Positions 36,579 through 48,127 of a stretch of DNA of 64,000 nucleotides are shown here, one piece after another. The notes beneath the pieces are model-generated. The model saw nothing but the letters and a program-made list of their open reading frames with translations, was not told where the DNA came from and ran no database searches. The DNA is taken from positions 10,010,636 through 10,074,635 of the forward strand of contig OX422183.1 in the NCBI GenBank assembly GCA_949130485.1, given 5' to 3'. How positions within the stretch are numbered: the first letter of the stretch is position 1; each line of letters begins with the position of its first letter. The stretch is from Agelas oroides. Its lineage: Eukaryota > Porifera > Demospongiae > Agelasida > Agelasidae. A program made the translations under genes and the position numbers.

Positions 36579-36935
36579 AGCGATTCCGGACGGTCAAAAC
36601 ATCCGTCAAAAACTGCAGGCAATAGCTGTTATCAAAATCCAAATATCTGTACACCAGAAGAATGCTCTCAGTGAGCTCTGTCGAACGATCACCGTTGGTC
36701 GTTGCGAACTCCGCTGATGCGGAAGTTACTTGCGTTTTTAATTTTTCCCATACAAACTTCAATTGAACGAAAATTAAAAAATTGCAGGTAGTAGAGGATT
36801 AGTTTGGGACGATTCACGATTTTTTGCAAAGAGCAACCATCGGGACATCGTTTGATGTGCGTTGGTCACTCGTAGCACAAGCCATTCCTGAGAACGAGCT
36901 GTTTCTTTCAAAAATGTCAATCTTCCGGAATCGCT
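36579..36935. mobile_element. 357-bp palindromic-end MITE nested in the pogo-like element
   Basis: Ends agcgattccgga and tccggaatcgct. A perfect 9-bp duplication, accatttgt, flanks it (36570-36578 and 36936-36944). The interior shows no gene. Another 9-bp-duplicating element in this window. Confidence 0.85.
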
Positions 36936-37289
36936 ACCATTTGTCGCTGTTTGCGATGATGTTCAAATGAAGTTTGGCCTTAGTTTAGATCAGAAGAAGC
37001 TACATGGAAGCAAGCAAATTGTTTATCAACAATGCAATTAGCTGGATGACGTAACCAGATAGCACTCTTGAATTACCTGTTGCAGAGTAATCACGCTCCC
37101 TGAGAAGTATTGTCGAAGTGTTTTTATATACAGTTCCTGCAGTAGTGGAAAAGATGCCCTAGCTCTCTTTCACCATTTTCAAGACTGCTATTGCTACTCA
37201 AACAGTCATGTAATGCATCATGTGACAAAATACTGCAATGTGATTGTACCGCACTGTACAGTGCAGCAGGACACAGCTTGTATACGCAT

Positions 37290-37512
37290 TTCACCAGACC
37301 CTTCCCTTTTTGCGGAAGTGGGTCTGGCTTGTGAGACTAAATATAATGCAGGAGCAAGTAAAAGTACTTCAATTGTGTTGCTAAAAGCTTGCGATTCTTT
37401 AACGCAAAGCAATTATTTATCCTTCATCTAAAAACTACAGAGCTTCAGCACAAGGATTCTGGCTTTTGTCACAAGACCCTTTCTCTGTTGGTTGGGTTTT
37501 GGGCACGAGACT
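37290..37512. repeat. Relic of the 'tagtctcg' MITE
   Basis: ggttgggttttgggcacgag near the right end and cccttcc...gtgggtctgg near the left resemble the element at 5229-5549 in reverse, including the shared ggattctggctt region. Degraded, borders uncertain. Confidence 0.45.
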
Positions 37513-38858
37513 GGTAGACAACAAAATTAAGTAGCTAAGTGATTTACAGCCATCTGTCTGATTGACCACACTCAACACACGAAAGCTCATCAAGTCACCA
37601 GACCCTTATCAGTGAACAGGAGGGAGACATGACGTCACATAGTGGCAATTAATGTGCTGTGACGACATTCCAAGGGCAAGAATTGTGAATTAGTGCTACA
37701 AACAAGAGTGGTTCTGTGAATGAAGTCATGATGAGTGCATTCAGTTTTCAACTGTGCTGAAGCCATCTGACAGGCTAGACCTGTACATTGCTAGTTTAAT
37801 GGTCGGTTGTTCATGAGAAGCAATTTTGTCTAGCCAGGCGGCTTCAGTTTTGTTGAAAAATCCATATGCCCACATTGACTTCATCCATAGAGCACTAGTT
37901 GTAGCTTGTATTCATGGTTGTTGCTCTTGGAATATCGTACAGCACATTGTCAATGCCACATGATCACCATGGGCCAGTGTGGCAGTGCGTATTATGTCAT
38001 TGCTGAATGCTAGGAATTTCATTCTCACTAATCCATTAATGTGATGTTTACTATTCCCATTGTTCTCTTTAGATGCAAAACACAAAGATCCAAGTTTCCG
38101 AGACTGTCACAGATCTCTACCAAATTTCTAGACACAGTAGCACTTTGCTTGTGTCACTGTTCTCATCTTCAACTAGATGCATGATTTCATTTCAGTGAAT
38201 CTTGTGTACATTTTACTTTATCAGAGAGTTTAGTACTTTTCTTCTACATTGGCTGTGATTTCCATTTGTTTTAGCTTGCATGAAGACTTCATTCTGCAAA
38301 GCCAAATCCTACATATTGGCATGCGTAGCCTGTACACTGCTAGTGCCAGCATACGTTCAGTTCGGCGCGCGAATGCGCGCATCAGCATATTCTGTCACGT
38401 GGTAATCATGTGCCTTCTGTCCTCAGAGTCGGTGAACAAAGTGAATCCCAAAGCAACAGAGAGGTCCGAAAATGCGATCTCATCGACAGGCCGGCCGATC
38501 ACGCGTTACCACGCCTACCGGAAGTATACCGAATGCGGGATACCTCCGTATTCTGGACCCGCAGCGGTGGTCCTTTCCACTGTTCTCGCAAATGTTACAA
38601 ACACAATCGAGTGTTTATTTTAGTTACTAATTGCATCATTCTACATATTTTTTCTAGTAGTGTTGCTCTTACCATCTTGCTATTGAAGAAACCATCAAAT
38701 TGAAGCAGAATATGAAGCAGAATATAAGACTTGTGTTATTTTTGTCTTTAAGTGATTTCCAATAGGTATAAAACAAAACCTCCGAGAAGAGGACAACCTC
38801 TCTACAAGGGACAAATGGCCCGTCCCCAATGTGTCCTTTGTTCAGAGGTTTTACTGTA

Positions 38859-39664
38859 CACCCCTAGACAGATAGAAGTTAGCATCCTCCTCCAGACAGG
38901 AGAGAGCCAGTCTAGCTTCATCTGGGACATTGCATGCCTTTGGGATTGGTGTAGGCTGACTGTGGGCCATTGGGACGCACTGCTGAAATACCTGTGGGGA
39001 ATTATGAGACAAAGTATCAGCTGCAGTGTTCAGCACTCCGGGTATGTGATCAACTTTCTCTTGACACTGAAAACTGAAAGCTGACATAAACAATATGCAT
39101 CACAGCAAGTGCATGATGTCAGGATCATGGCTGGAGCGACTCTGCATGACATCCACTACTGATCTATTGTCTGTGCAAACAAGTATCCATTGTTGCCCCC
39201 ACTGCTGTCCCCAGATGGCACAAACCATCACCACCGGGACTAGTTCCCTGAGTGTGATGGATTTCTTGCCCCACTCCCCTTGAACTGAAACTATTCACTG
39301 TCCCAATGGCCACCACATCCCCAGCCTGATGCATCCGTGAACACCCTAAAATGTGTTTGGACTTGCACAATCCTTGTTGACAACATCGACACTCCATTCC
39401 AACGTTCCACAAACAGGGTCCACCATGCCAAGTCAGAGCAAAACTCACATTGAGTTGTATCCAGTGCTCCACAGACTGGGCTGTTGTTGACAGGTTAATC
39501 ATCTGTCGCAACAATGTCCTACCTGCTGGGACCACCTAACAGGTATGGGCCAACTGCCCAATCAGTGACAGTAGGTCTTTCTTTGTGCGAGCTTTCTTTT
39601 CACTCCACCTCTCCAAAGTAGAGCAGAAGCATTGCAGAGAAAGTTCGCAGGGTAACCATTCTGC
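38859..39664 (-). pseudogene. DIRS-like RT C-terminus and RNase H region
   Basis: On the minus strand: WSEKKARTKKDLLSLIGQL, then VVPAGRTLLRQMINLSTT, the thumb/connection of DIRS-like RTs. Next comes an RNase H-like segment with broken frames, ending in HIPGVLNTAADTLSHN. That last box is the usual end of RNase H in DIRS-like elements. The region then runs into the TA insertion at 38858. The RT palm is absent; a fragment of another element abuts the upstream side at about 39665. Confidence 0.7.
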
Positions 39665-39856
39665 TATGAGGACTCTAGCAAGGTGGTCAACTTCCTTCTG
39701 AAGGTTGTCCTGCGTGTTGATGATCCCTCTGGCCCTGTCATGGAGACATCTCACCACACCTCTCTTCACGTGGGTTGGGTGATGTGACTCAAAGCGGAGA
39801 TACTGGTTCGTGTACATGGGCTTCTTGTTGGCTCGGGTGGATGTAGACAAGGCCAT
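39665..39856 (-). pseudogene. Penelope-like RT fragment joined to the DIRS-like relic
   Basis: The frame reads YTNQYLRFESHHPTHVKRGV, then VRCLHDRARGI and KEVDHLARVL. This matches the segment of the Penelope-like protein at 30381-31910 that reads DKYLDFQSHHPLAHKAAVVR. It continues without a stop into the DIRS-like frame, producing a chance chimeric ORF of 106 codons. About 190 bp only. Confidence 0.6.
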
Positions 39857-39885
39857 GATGTAGGCAGCATGTTGCGAAGGGTTCT

Positions 39886-40215
39886 ATGGTTTCCTCCAGA
39901 CAGTATAATTTACAGTCCTACTTGGTCTGCCACCCCTCTGGAGAGGGCTCCCTTTTCCAGTTCAGCAATGTGTCCCCACTGATGAGGTTGAAGTTCATGT
40001 TGGAGTTTCGCCGGGCCCTCTCCTCTGCCAGAGTACAGGCAGAAGGATACACTGGACACTCATTTCGGATTGGCGCAGCCACGACTGCAGCGGTGAAAGG
40101 AATTCTGGACAACTTGACAAAAGCCCAGGGTTGGTGGACCAGCGAGGCATACCAGGTCTACATCTGCCTCCCGAGGGAGCAACTGGCCTCGGTTATAGCC
40201 ATGTTGGCACTGTGA
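39886..40215 (+). pseudogene. Tyrosine recombinase catalytic C-terminus (DIRS-like), opposite strand
   Basis: Reads GYTGHSFRIGAATTAAVKGI, then GWWTSEAYQVYICLP. The H-x-x-R box (HSFR) and the terminal catalytic Tyr environment (AYQVY) are those of a tyrosine recombinase. The strand is opposite to the RT/RNase H relic next to it. In ordinary DIRS-like elements both are usually on one strand, so this is an inverted or separate fragment. The first catalytic Arg was not found. Confidence 0.7.
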
Positions 40216-41284
40216 GTGAACACAGTTACTCTTGCGTGTGTCTGAGGTTGTGCCACACCTCTGCATGTGTTTCTTTGTTTTGTTTTTATTTTTGTTCTGG
40301 CTGTTGCACTAGATGATTCCTATGTGTATTCTCCCTATTTTTACAATGTGTGAAAGGTGAGAAATGCCAACTTTGACATGAAGTCATAGAGGCAGGTAAT
40401 GTGATATTCCACACATCCAGTGTAAGGTGAAGTGGGGAAGCCAGACCAGCTGCTGCTGCATGTAGGTACGACTTAGGAAGTAGCTACTTGAAATGGTCCT
40501 CGTAAGTTGGCTGTAACTAACCAAACAGACACCAAACCATCATATGCAAAAGGAACCCTGGCACCGTCAAACATGAAAGTTCAGAGTGTGAAGGTTGGTG
40601 GGCAACAGTCCTTGGGTAGTGGTGAATCATGGCATGGAGTTGAAACCATGATTAACGTGGGGCAGGTTTTGGGGGTATCACCACCTCAAGGACTACTGCA
40701 TGGAGTAGAACCGGATAGGTGATAAGTGGCTGGCTGCATGCAGAGAGGAATGCTGACAGGGAGTGCCCTCCAGATGGTGCTGCTAAAAGGGCTTGTGAGT
40801 GCCCTCTAGATATTGCTGCAATGAGGGCCCATGGGTGCCCTTCGTGAAGGTGCTACTTGAGCAAGTGATCAGCAATTTGTGAATGAGAAATCGGGGTGTA
40901 CATTTTGTGAGCATTTCTGTTCCAGCATATACTGTACTGCCTAAGCTCAGGTATATTGATGCTAGGCCAATATTTGTATTTATATTAGAAGACTCTTGTG
41001 AATTGGCACGTGACAAACACTGACTATTCTATTACGTACTCCATGCTCACAATACTGCAAATGTTTACTACACTGAATTAGCCTCGTCCCCAGGCCACTC
41101 CCAGATTTTTATTAAATAAAAGTATCAGTGTATGATAGCAATCAAGATGATGTAGTCCAAAATATTTGTATACCATTCCTGAGAATAATTATGTCAATAA
41201 GATTTCTCTTACCAGTCTGTAGTGCAGTGAAACATGCACTTTTGGAAGCAGCTAGAACATGCTGTCACATACTGGAAAACATAC
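40216..41284. other. No gene seen
   Basis: Contains a solo tagcctcgtccccaggccac end near 41081. I looked on the minus strand for more exons of the receptor paralogue and found none. Confidence 0.4.
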
Positions 41285-41605
41285 CTTGTACTCTTAGCAC
41301 AACTGGATCACTATACAGGTCACCTCTAGCCTCGTCCCCAGGCTCTCTCCTCCCCCGGTTTTTGAGGAGAGAGCCTGGGGACGAGGCTAGGTCACCTCCA
41401 CCAAGAAGGTCAACTGCACATACCACGACTGTGTTATTATACTCTTTTGTAACTGGTACATGTATGGACAGTGTATTTTCAATACCAGTAGTTCGCTCTG
41501 TTGACCCATTAACTATCCATACAATTATCCCTGCATTAGCACTGCAGTTGAAGGTAGCAGTAGATCCCAGTGTGGCATTGACTGATGTGGGGGTGCTGAC
41601 AAAAG
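41285..41605 (-). CDS. Receptor paralogue exon 2: Ig-like domain with an in-frame transposon
   Basis: Acceptor ttgtatttcag and donor GTATGT are the same as in exon 2 of the main gene. The protein starts FVSTPTSVNATLGSTATFNC, nearly identical to 10652-10933. Cys, Trp (VWIVNG) and the second Cys (VVVCAVD) are present. After GGGDL the frame enters a 63-bp palindromic element plus a 9-bp duplication: 72 bp, exactly 24 codons with no stop. It then resumes DPVVLRVQ. The insertion falls just before the last Ig strand. Whether it is a live gene is unknown, since later exons were not found. Confidence 0.8.
41327..41389. mobile_element. 63-bp 'tagcctcg' palindrome inside the Ig exon
   Basis: tagcctcgtccccaggctct at one end is inverted at the other (gagagcctggggacgaggcta). 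Perfect 9-bp duplication ggtcacctc at 41318-41326 and 41390-41398. The ends match the copies at 34928-35000 and 45407-45481. Confidence 0.93.
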
Positions 41606-42269
41606 CTGAAATACAAAATAATGAAATACAAAATAACAAAACCACAATAAAGCTAGCATCAGAATCCTTGACTATGAACTGGGACACAATAATATAAGTT
41701 TACCAGCACAGTGGGTGATTCTACATAAAAGCTAGGCCTGCCTTTTTACTAGCCTCGTATATCTTTTCATTCAGAAAATCTCTCACAGTAAAGCTGCGTG
41801 CATGGATGGGACATGCCAGATTTCACAGTCTGTCTAGTATTTGTAGGGCTTGAATTAGCAAGAGTCGTAGGGCCAATGATGAATGATCACAGCATCAATG
41901 CGGGAATGTCATGAAACTATGGCATAGTTCATTGATGTGTACCCATTCCAAATAACTGCATGATTCCAGAGAATGTGTCAAAGGACCTAAAGGTAGGTGA
42001 AACTTGAAAGCAACTCAAGTCGATTGTTGTGCTTCTTAGTTTGTGAAGAAGATTTCCGTGTGCCCCAAGTCATCCCTGGTGATGCTTGTGAATAGGATCT
42101 CTACGTACGAGCTTCAAATCATCTCGTCTCTGCACCTGCAATTTTTTTTCCTGTATAATTCCTGTTCCTGTTCCCGTTTCCTGTTCCCGTCCCATTTCCC
42201 ATTCCCTGCTTTTCCAGTTGCTGTAAATTGTGAACAAGTTAATATTAACACTCGTACAGTAATACTTAC

Positions 42270-42333
42270 AAGCCACAGCTCCATCCAGCATAATCAACAG
42301 TGCAATGATAGCAGCAGTGAGGTGGTGTTTCAT
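42270..42333 (-). CDS. Receptor paralogue exon 1: signal peptide
   Basis: ATG at 42333 encodes MKHHLTAAIIALLIMLDGAV, then a phase-1 donor GTAAGT. It is clearly homologous to the signal exon at 6982-7051. It is followed after a 664-bp intron by the Ig exon at 41605, so the order and strand are as in the main gene. Only these two exons are visible, so this may be a partial duplicate, a short secreted form, or a pseudogene. Confidence 0.8.
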
Positions 42334-42470
42334 TGTTTCAGATACGTATCCTATGCATGTGAAGATTCATAAGTGGAATGAGGGGATGTCTGCCATGTAT
42401 CAAACCATTAAAGCATAAATAGATTTGTACCATTACTGCTCACATCCTCATTGATATGAGGTATATTGCT

Positions 42471-43648
42471 AGCCTCGTTCCCAGGACACTCCTAGATTTT
42501 ATCTCGCAGCCGTGGAGAAAAATCGGGAGAAGGCCTGGTACCAATACTACGTCACGGACCGGAAATGGTGGACTCGGTTTCGTAATGATGGCAACGTGCC
42601 CACGCAATATGCGGACAGTACAGCAAGCGATCGAACAGTAAAGTTTGCCTAGGCATTTTTCCAACAGCTACGGACTTTGCAAGTCCTAAGTTGCTAACAA
42701 AGGATGTGTAGACGTAAGTGGAAGGCGTTATGCGTGTACGTCGACTGAAGAAAGCAGCAGGTTGAGGGCAAGTGCGTCGCTCCGTGTCAAAGTATTAAAT
42801 TGTCTGCACTCGGACCACTGCCCTCAAGGAGGCTCAGAGCTAGGGCTAAACGGCGTAGATAACTTGTACATACCTACAAGTAGCCTTGCAATCTGTTTCT
42901 CCGTCCTTGAGGACACGCATAACGCCTTCCACTTACGTCTACACACCCTTCGTTAGCGACTCGGTACTTGCGAAGTCTGTAGCTATTAGCAAAACGCCTA
43001 GGCAAACTTCACTATTCGATCGCTTGCCGCATATTTCGTGGGCGCGTTGCCATCATTACGAAACCGAGTCCACATTACGTACTAACCGAGTCCACCATTT
43101 CCGGTCCAGTGGAATGATGGACACCATTGGGTCCATTATAGCGAGGTGTCCCTAACTCAGGGGCTTCCGGTATATTTCCGGTAGGCGTGGTATGCGTAAT
43201 CGGGCTGTTGAGCACAACGTGGCAGCGTTTTCAGAGCTTTCCTTTGCTGTACGCTGGCAAAGAAGGCTAAGCAGAGGCTAGTACTACGAGTAACAGCACT
43301 AATGTAATGTCAAGTTGTTAACTACAGCAGCGATGGTGGACAATCTTGCTGAAAAGGTCGACGAGTGTCCGCTAAATCGGGGTCGTTGAATATTGTTTGC
43401 GTACAATTGGGACCGCAAAAAGTGTCCGTTATACGGAGTAGCGGGGTGTCCACTATTCAGGGGTTGCTTAAGTATTGAAGTGAATGGAAGGACAGTCTGG
43501 ACTTTCAGAATTGTCTGTTATATCGTGGGTGTCCGTTGTTGAGGGGTGTCCGTTAAGCGGGGTTCCACTGTATTGGTCCCAGGCCTTCTCCCGATTTTTC
43601 TCCACGGCTGCGAGATAAAATCTGGGAGTGGCCTGGGAACGAGGCTAC
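42471..43648. mobile_element. Large fold-back of the 'tagcctcg' family (1.18 kb)
   Basis: The left arm starts tagcctcgttcccaggacac; the right arm ends gtggcctgggaacgaggcta. The arms pair over most of their length (tctcgcagccgtggagaaaa, gtggactcggtttcgtaatg and aagtggaaggcgttatgcgt blocks). A pogo-like element sits in the right arm at 43107-43570. No matching target duplication. No transposase recognised. Confidence 0.8.
43107..43570. mobile_element. Short pogo-like element (464 bp) inside the fold-back
   Basis: Ends cagtggaatgatggacacc and, inverted, cagtggaaccccgcttaacg. TA follows at 43571-43572. Comparison with the left arm of the host palindrome shows the target TA and about 10 bp lost on the left side, which explains the missing left TA. 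Several internal cggacac/gtgtccg words. It looks like a deletion relative of 35890-38856. Confidence 0.7.
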
Positions 43649-43656
43649 ACTGAATA

Positions 43657-44345
43657 ATGTTCACAACTGTTCAAAATGCTCACACGCAGTTCCACAAAAT
43701 GTTCACAACTCTTGAAAATGCTCACAGCTCTAGAAAATGCTCACAGCTCTCAGGGTTTCATACAGAAGGGGGGGGGGGGGGGGGTACTGGAATTCCCCCC
43801 CCCAGAAATCTTGGAATTGAGTATGGTTATTATTGTGGTGCTATCAATATTAGCTGTTTAATTACTGGACATAAGTATGTGTCATCAAAATGTTGTTTGG
43901 AAAGTTTGTCCCAGATTGCTTCAGAAGCAATCCGAGAGGATCTAAATCCAAAAATTTCCTGGGGGGGGGGGCATGCCCCCAGACACCCCTAGTAGGCACG
44001 CACACTTATGCGTTACTATCATCCTACTACCCCCCCCCCCCCCCCCCCCCAAATCAAAATCCTGTATGAAAACCCTGGCTCTAGAAAATGGTCACAACTC
44101 TTAAAAATGGTCACAACTCTTGAAAATGTTCACAGCTCTAGAAAATGCTCACAGCTCTTGAAAATGCTTACAACTCTTGGAAATGTTCACAAATCTTGAA
44201 AATGCTCACATCTCTATAAAAATGCTCATAACTCTTAAAATTGCTCACAGCACTGGATTAATACTCACAACTTATGAAACGCTCGCAACACTGGATATAT
44301 AACACTCACAATTCTTGAAAACGTTCACAAGTCTTGCAAATGCCC
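43657..44345 (+). repeat. Minisatellite of about 19-20 bp, split by an insertion
   Basis: Degenerate units like aaaatgctcacaactcttg run at 43657-43750 and 44075-44345. Between them, 43752-44074 starts with cagggtttcatacag and ends with the inverse ctgtatgaaaaccctg, with long G and C tracts just inside. A fold-back element with homopolymer ends appears to have jumped into the array. Confidence 0.8.
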
Positions 44346-44359
44346 ACAACGCAGGATAA

Positions 44360-45380
44360 GGCCCCAGTTCTCAGTTATTAGTTTCTCATTGGCTGCCCGC
44401 ATGGAATTTCTGCGATAGACAATTATTGCCGAGCGCCTTAGCGCGTGGCTACTAATCGTGCAGTGTAGTCAGTTCGCGTTTGTATGTATGTATATATATC
44501 CGTCACACTTTAATTGCGTGGGCGCGGTTTCTGTGGTCTCGTCCCCAGACTACTAGCCACGTGGTACTGGTCCGACCAGGAGGCGATCGACGTGTGAAAA
44601 AGATCGTGTGAGAGCCGAAAAGGAGCAGGAGCAGTCCAAGCGTGATCGTGCTAGAGAGCGAAAACTGAAACAAAGGGACACTGCATCAGAAGAGAGTAAG
44701 GCAAATGAGAAAGAGTGACAGATTGAGGAAGAAGCGATGTATACAGGGAGAGTCTAGTGGAGACAGGTAGGACAAACGTTTAGTCTTCGTCCAGGATATG
44801 TTAATAACTACTATGCCCTTGGAAATACACTTCATCGGCGACAATGACTCCTCCACAGTATGTACCTTTGCGTTTGGAGACTCGCACGACACTTCGCTCA
44901 CTTCCTGAAACTCCTCAGACGACCGCTTTGCCATCTTCACCGCTATACCTCGTCCCCAGCACCTAGCACCTACACGCTACACGTGGTTACAACGGATATC
45001 TATTTGCATATTTCCGGATATTCTTCTGCGCGAGGCATACTCTGCGCATGCGTATTCCTAGTTTATATTTTCGTATACTAACTACGTAGGATGTTGAACG
45101 CAACACCAACAAACGTGTCTCTCTACTACATGCAGCACAGCATCCAAAAGAACCCTTCTACAATGGCGTATGACGAGTGCTGATCCTCCTGTTTGTTGAG
45201 TTCTTCCGTGAGAAATATCTGCCGGCCATAGATAAATACATAATGCATGCATTTTAGTTTCTCATTGGCAGCCCGCATGGAATTTCTGCGATGGAGTTTA
45301 TTACCACTATTTTTATTTTCGTATACTAACGACATAGGATGTTGAAAACACCTGATGAGAAACTAAAAATAATTGGGGCC
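44360..45380. mobile_element. Harbinger-like non-autonomous element with TAA duplication
   Basis: Left ggccccagttctcagttatt and right, inverted, ggccccaattatttttagtt; both continue to gtttctcat. TAA flanks both sides (44357-44359 and 45381-45383), as in PIF/Harbinger elements. It repeats ggcagcccgcatggaatttc inside at both ends. It carries a plausible first exon on the minus strand. Confidence 0.7.
44866..44940 (-). CDS. Candidate 25-codon first exon inside the Harbinger-like element
   Basis: ATG at 44940 opens MKMAKRSSEEFQEVSEVSCE and ends at AAG before a GTACAT donor. If not spliced, the frame reads on as VHTVEESLSPMKC. Acidic N-terminus, no named domain. It could be the start of the element's own gene or a captured host exon. 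Confidence 0.35.
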
Positions 45381-45406
45381 TAATGCTGCAGAATATTACT
45401 TTTACT

Positions 45407-45481
45407 TAGCCTCTTTCCCAGGCTCTCCCCTCGCCCAGACGATAAATAAAAACGGAGGGGGAGAGCCTGGGAACGAGGCTA
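45407..45481. mobile_element. 'tagcctcg' palindrome, 75 bp, perfect 9-bp duplication
   Basis: tagcctctttcccaggctct inverted at agagcctgggaacgaggcta. Flanks acttttact (45398-45406 and 45482-45490) are identical. Confidence 0.92.
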
Positions 45482-45620
45482 ACTTTTACTAGCGTGTAGG
45501 GATGGCGCCGACGCGCAATATATTAAGCAAAAGCCGTATAACTTCACAAACACGCTAAAAGCTTATTTAAGCGCCCAGCCTTCCTTTTTGAGTGCTACTG
45601 TGATCAGCAAGACTCATATA

Positions 45621-45992
45621 GACCGTGTGCCTAAATGGGCGTGGTAAGTGGCAGTGACGTCACGGGCTGTGGCGCCAGTATTCTAATGACGTAATGTAGG
45701 GCAAAAATGGCTCTGTGGACGGCAAGTTTATACAGCGACAAGGTTGTCAGCTGGCTGCTGAACGTTACCATGAGCCGCATCTAAAATCGCTGCAGTATGA
45801 CATACATCGCTATTAGCCACATACGTGGCCACTAAGCGATCCAGCTGTTAGTATTGCTGGTATAGGGAGCCAACAAGGGGTCCACGTGTACATTACTGCT
45901 ATTCTACTGCCCTACAAAATGGCGGTGACTATGCGAAAAATCGTATACTTTCGAGTATAATATACGGACCACGCCCACGCAGGTACACGGTC
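45621..45992. mobile_element. 372-bp MITE 'gaccgtgtgcct', TATA duplication
   Basis: Ends gaccgtgtgcctaaatgggc and inverted gaccgtgtacctgcgtgggc. Comparison with family A copy 1 (gactcatataagtgg) shows the empty site; tata is duplicated at 45617-45620 and 45993-45996. Confidence 0.88.
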
Positions 45993-46045
45993 TATAAGTG
46001 CCCCAAAGTTACGCGGAAGACAGCTAAACGCAAAAGTGTGCGGTA

Positions 46046-46198
46046 CTGTTGATTTCACTTTACTTCGAATGAGCGTGGCGTGAGCGTATCAGCGTGCGTA
46101 TGTTTGTACAAGTACAGGCGTGTACTTGTACTAGTACGCTGAGCGATAACGCTTACGCTTCATGCTCACGCTCATTCGAAGTGAGGTGAAATCAACAG
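46046..46198. mobile_element. 153-bp hairpin MITE, TA duplication
   Basis: ctgttgatttcact...cttcgaatgagcgtg at the left is inverted at the right. TA on both sides (46044-46045 and 46199-46200). Family A copy 1 has a single TA at this point (gtgcgctagc). Confidence 0.85.
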
Positions 46199-46240
46199 TA
46201 GCTGAAGTGCCATTTTTCGTATTCTTTCTTTGTTCAGACA

Positions 46241-47009
46241 TAGATAATATATACCCGTAGGTGGATATGAAACACGTCCGCATACTAAAATTTTTACGGA
46301 AACACTCCTTGCCACGGATGAAACGGAGAAGTATACGGATGTCCGTGTCATTTTACCTCAGTTGAGCGGTGTGCTGGAACAGGGAATAGAATGGACAAGG
46401 AACATATTCTACAGCTAGAAGGTTACAGGAAGTTTAATTTCATGCTGCTTCGCGCTCGTGCTGCTCCGTGTGGAGAATGCAGCTACCATGTAGACGCGAC
46501 ACGGTACCGTCATATGCGAATCATGCGAGATTTCACACCGTTTTGTAACTGGTGAACGACACTTTCAATGGAACATTTATATTTTCTCCCAGTGTGCGTT
46601 CTAGCACAGTACACAGTTGTAGCAGTTACTTGGTCTATAGACAACTACTTCCGGAGATAATCTCACACAAAGTAAGTATCCTGAAATTTCAATTTTGCCT
46701 GATTCTGGGGAAAACAAAAAGTGTCACAGCATTATCAGTATATTTTCTCCCAGTAGACCGACCTACATTTAATTTGTATCAAGCCAACATCTGGTTCGAA
46801 GCAAAGTATCTCCAGAGATAATCTCGCACAAAGATTGTAGTACAGTGCTCTAACGGATGCGAGGGTGAATACGTTGAGTTACAAGCGAAGTGTAGACTTC
46901 CTGTAACCTTGAATCTGTAGAGTATGTACTTAGTAATCCTCTGAAAGAGTATGCAGACCGCCATCACAGCGCTCGCGTGTCCCAAGACTGAAAGAGTGTC
47001 GCGCGTACA
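46241..47009. other. No gene seen
   Basis: Contains a weak repeat (aacttctt/agataatctc words near 46650 and 46815: ccggagataatctcacacaaag and ccagagataatctcgcacaaag). Nothing else recognised. Confidence 0.35.
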
Positions 47010-47071
47010 AGACAATTTTGGCCGCTCTGCCACGGTCCCTGCAGCGCCAGACCGTGGCTGAGCGGCCAAAA

Positions 47072-47681
47072 TTGTCCTGTACGGCGCTTCGAGCTGGCTC
47101 ACTTCTCTCCCAATCCGGATTTGCTTTACATAAAGGCGCTTTTCAAGTTGCCCTCACCCTCCGTTACAAGTGGCTTCCGCTGAGGACCCCCTCCAACTGT
47201 GCTTGCGGTGTGAAGTTTTCAGTAGAACATGCACTCTCATGCTCAAAGGGTGGCTTCCCTTCCATCCGGCACAATGGGATCAGGGACCTAACTGCTAAAC
47301 TTGCTCACAAAAGTTTGCAGTGATGTTTGCATCGAAGTGGACCTTCAGCCCATTGATGGTGAGGTACTCACTGGTTCTTCTTCCAACACCCAGGATGGTG
47401 CAAGACTTGATATTGCTGCCATTGGTTTCTGGGGTGGTCGGTTTGAGCAAACGTTCTTTGATGTTCGGGTTTTCAACCCTCATGCCCCCTTCAACAGGAA
47501 CTCTCCCTTAGCCTCATGTTATAGAAAGCACGAGTTACAGAAGAAGCGTCAGTATGAACAACGGGTGAGAGAGATTGAGCATGCCTCCTTTACTCCTCTT
47601 GTCCTGTCAGCTACAGGTGGTATGGCCAATGAAGCTACTGTGTTCTACAAGAGGCTAGCCTCCTGTCTAGCTACCAAGTGA
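47072..47681 (+). pseudogene. LINE-type retrotransposon C-terminus, frameshifted
   Basis: The first frame reads GFALHKGAFQVALTLRYKWL, then CACGVKFSVEHALSCSKGGF and RHNGIRDLTAKL. After a one-base shift near 47300 the other frame continues KVCSDVCIEVDLQP, then GARLDIAAIGFWGG, FFDVRVFNPHAP and REIEHASFTPLV. Cys-x-Cys...His...Cys followed by an LD...FDV pattern resembles the zinc knuckle and restriction-like endonuclease at the end of R2/NeSL-type non-LTR elements. A hairpin (47010-47072, acaattttggccgctctgcc arms) lies at its upstream edge. RT domain absent. Confidence 0.55.
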
Positions 47682-48127
47682 GATCAGTCCTATAGCTCAA
47701 CTATGTCATGGCTACGCTGCTGACTCACTTTTTCACTACTTCGCCGTGCCATACAGTGTATCAGAGGTGCCCGCTCCAGTTGTGGACATGCAGCCAAGTC
47801 TCAGACACCACCAATTGACTTGGTCAACTCTGAACTTCATTTCATTTAAATACATTTTTTCAAATACGTTTTTTTCAAATGTGGGTTATTTCGTTTATTA
47901 TGTCTCACTCATACAATATGCCTGTACATGTACTTCAATTACTCCGTACATTGTTTTTCTCAACCACGAAAAAAAATTACACCCCAAGTGGAAAGAAAAA
48001 ACAATTATAGGAATGAATGAATGAATTAAAAGCCACAAAAGTGCATGTGTATGTTCAATGTTTTAGCCTTTCCGTGCCTGAGAGGACTTACTGAAGTTTG
48101 ACACCACAGTTTGAAACGGTTATCATT

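Larger units (their letters stand above)
35890..38856. mobile_element. Pogo/Tc1-like DNA element (2,967 bp) inserted in the DIRS-like element
   Basis: Left end cagtaaaacctctaataacg and inverted right end cagtaaaacctctgaacaaa, each flanked by TA (35888-35889 and 38857-38858). Excising it with one TA joins the DIRS coding sequence in frame. No transposase is recognisable inside; the interior carries other repeats. 43107-43570 is a short relative: shared blocks include the cgctggcgagaaa/ccgctaaatcgg regions and the gcgtggtaa/tatttccggtagg region. Confidence 0.85.
45496..46240 (+). mobile_element. Family A, copy 4 fragment, with two nested MITEs
   Basis: Matches family A bases 5-236 (gtagggatggcgccgacgcg to cgtattcttt...gttc). 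It is interrupted twice (45621-45992 and 46046-46198). The rest of family A is missing. Confidence 0.8.
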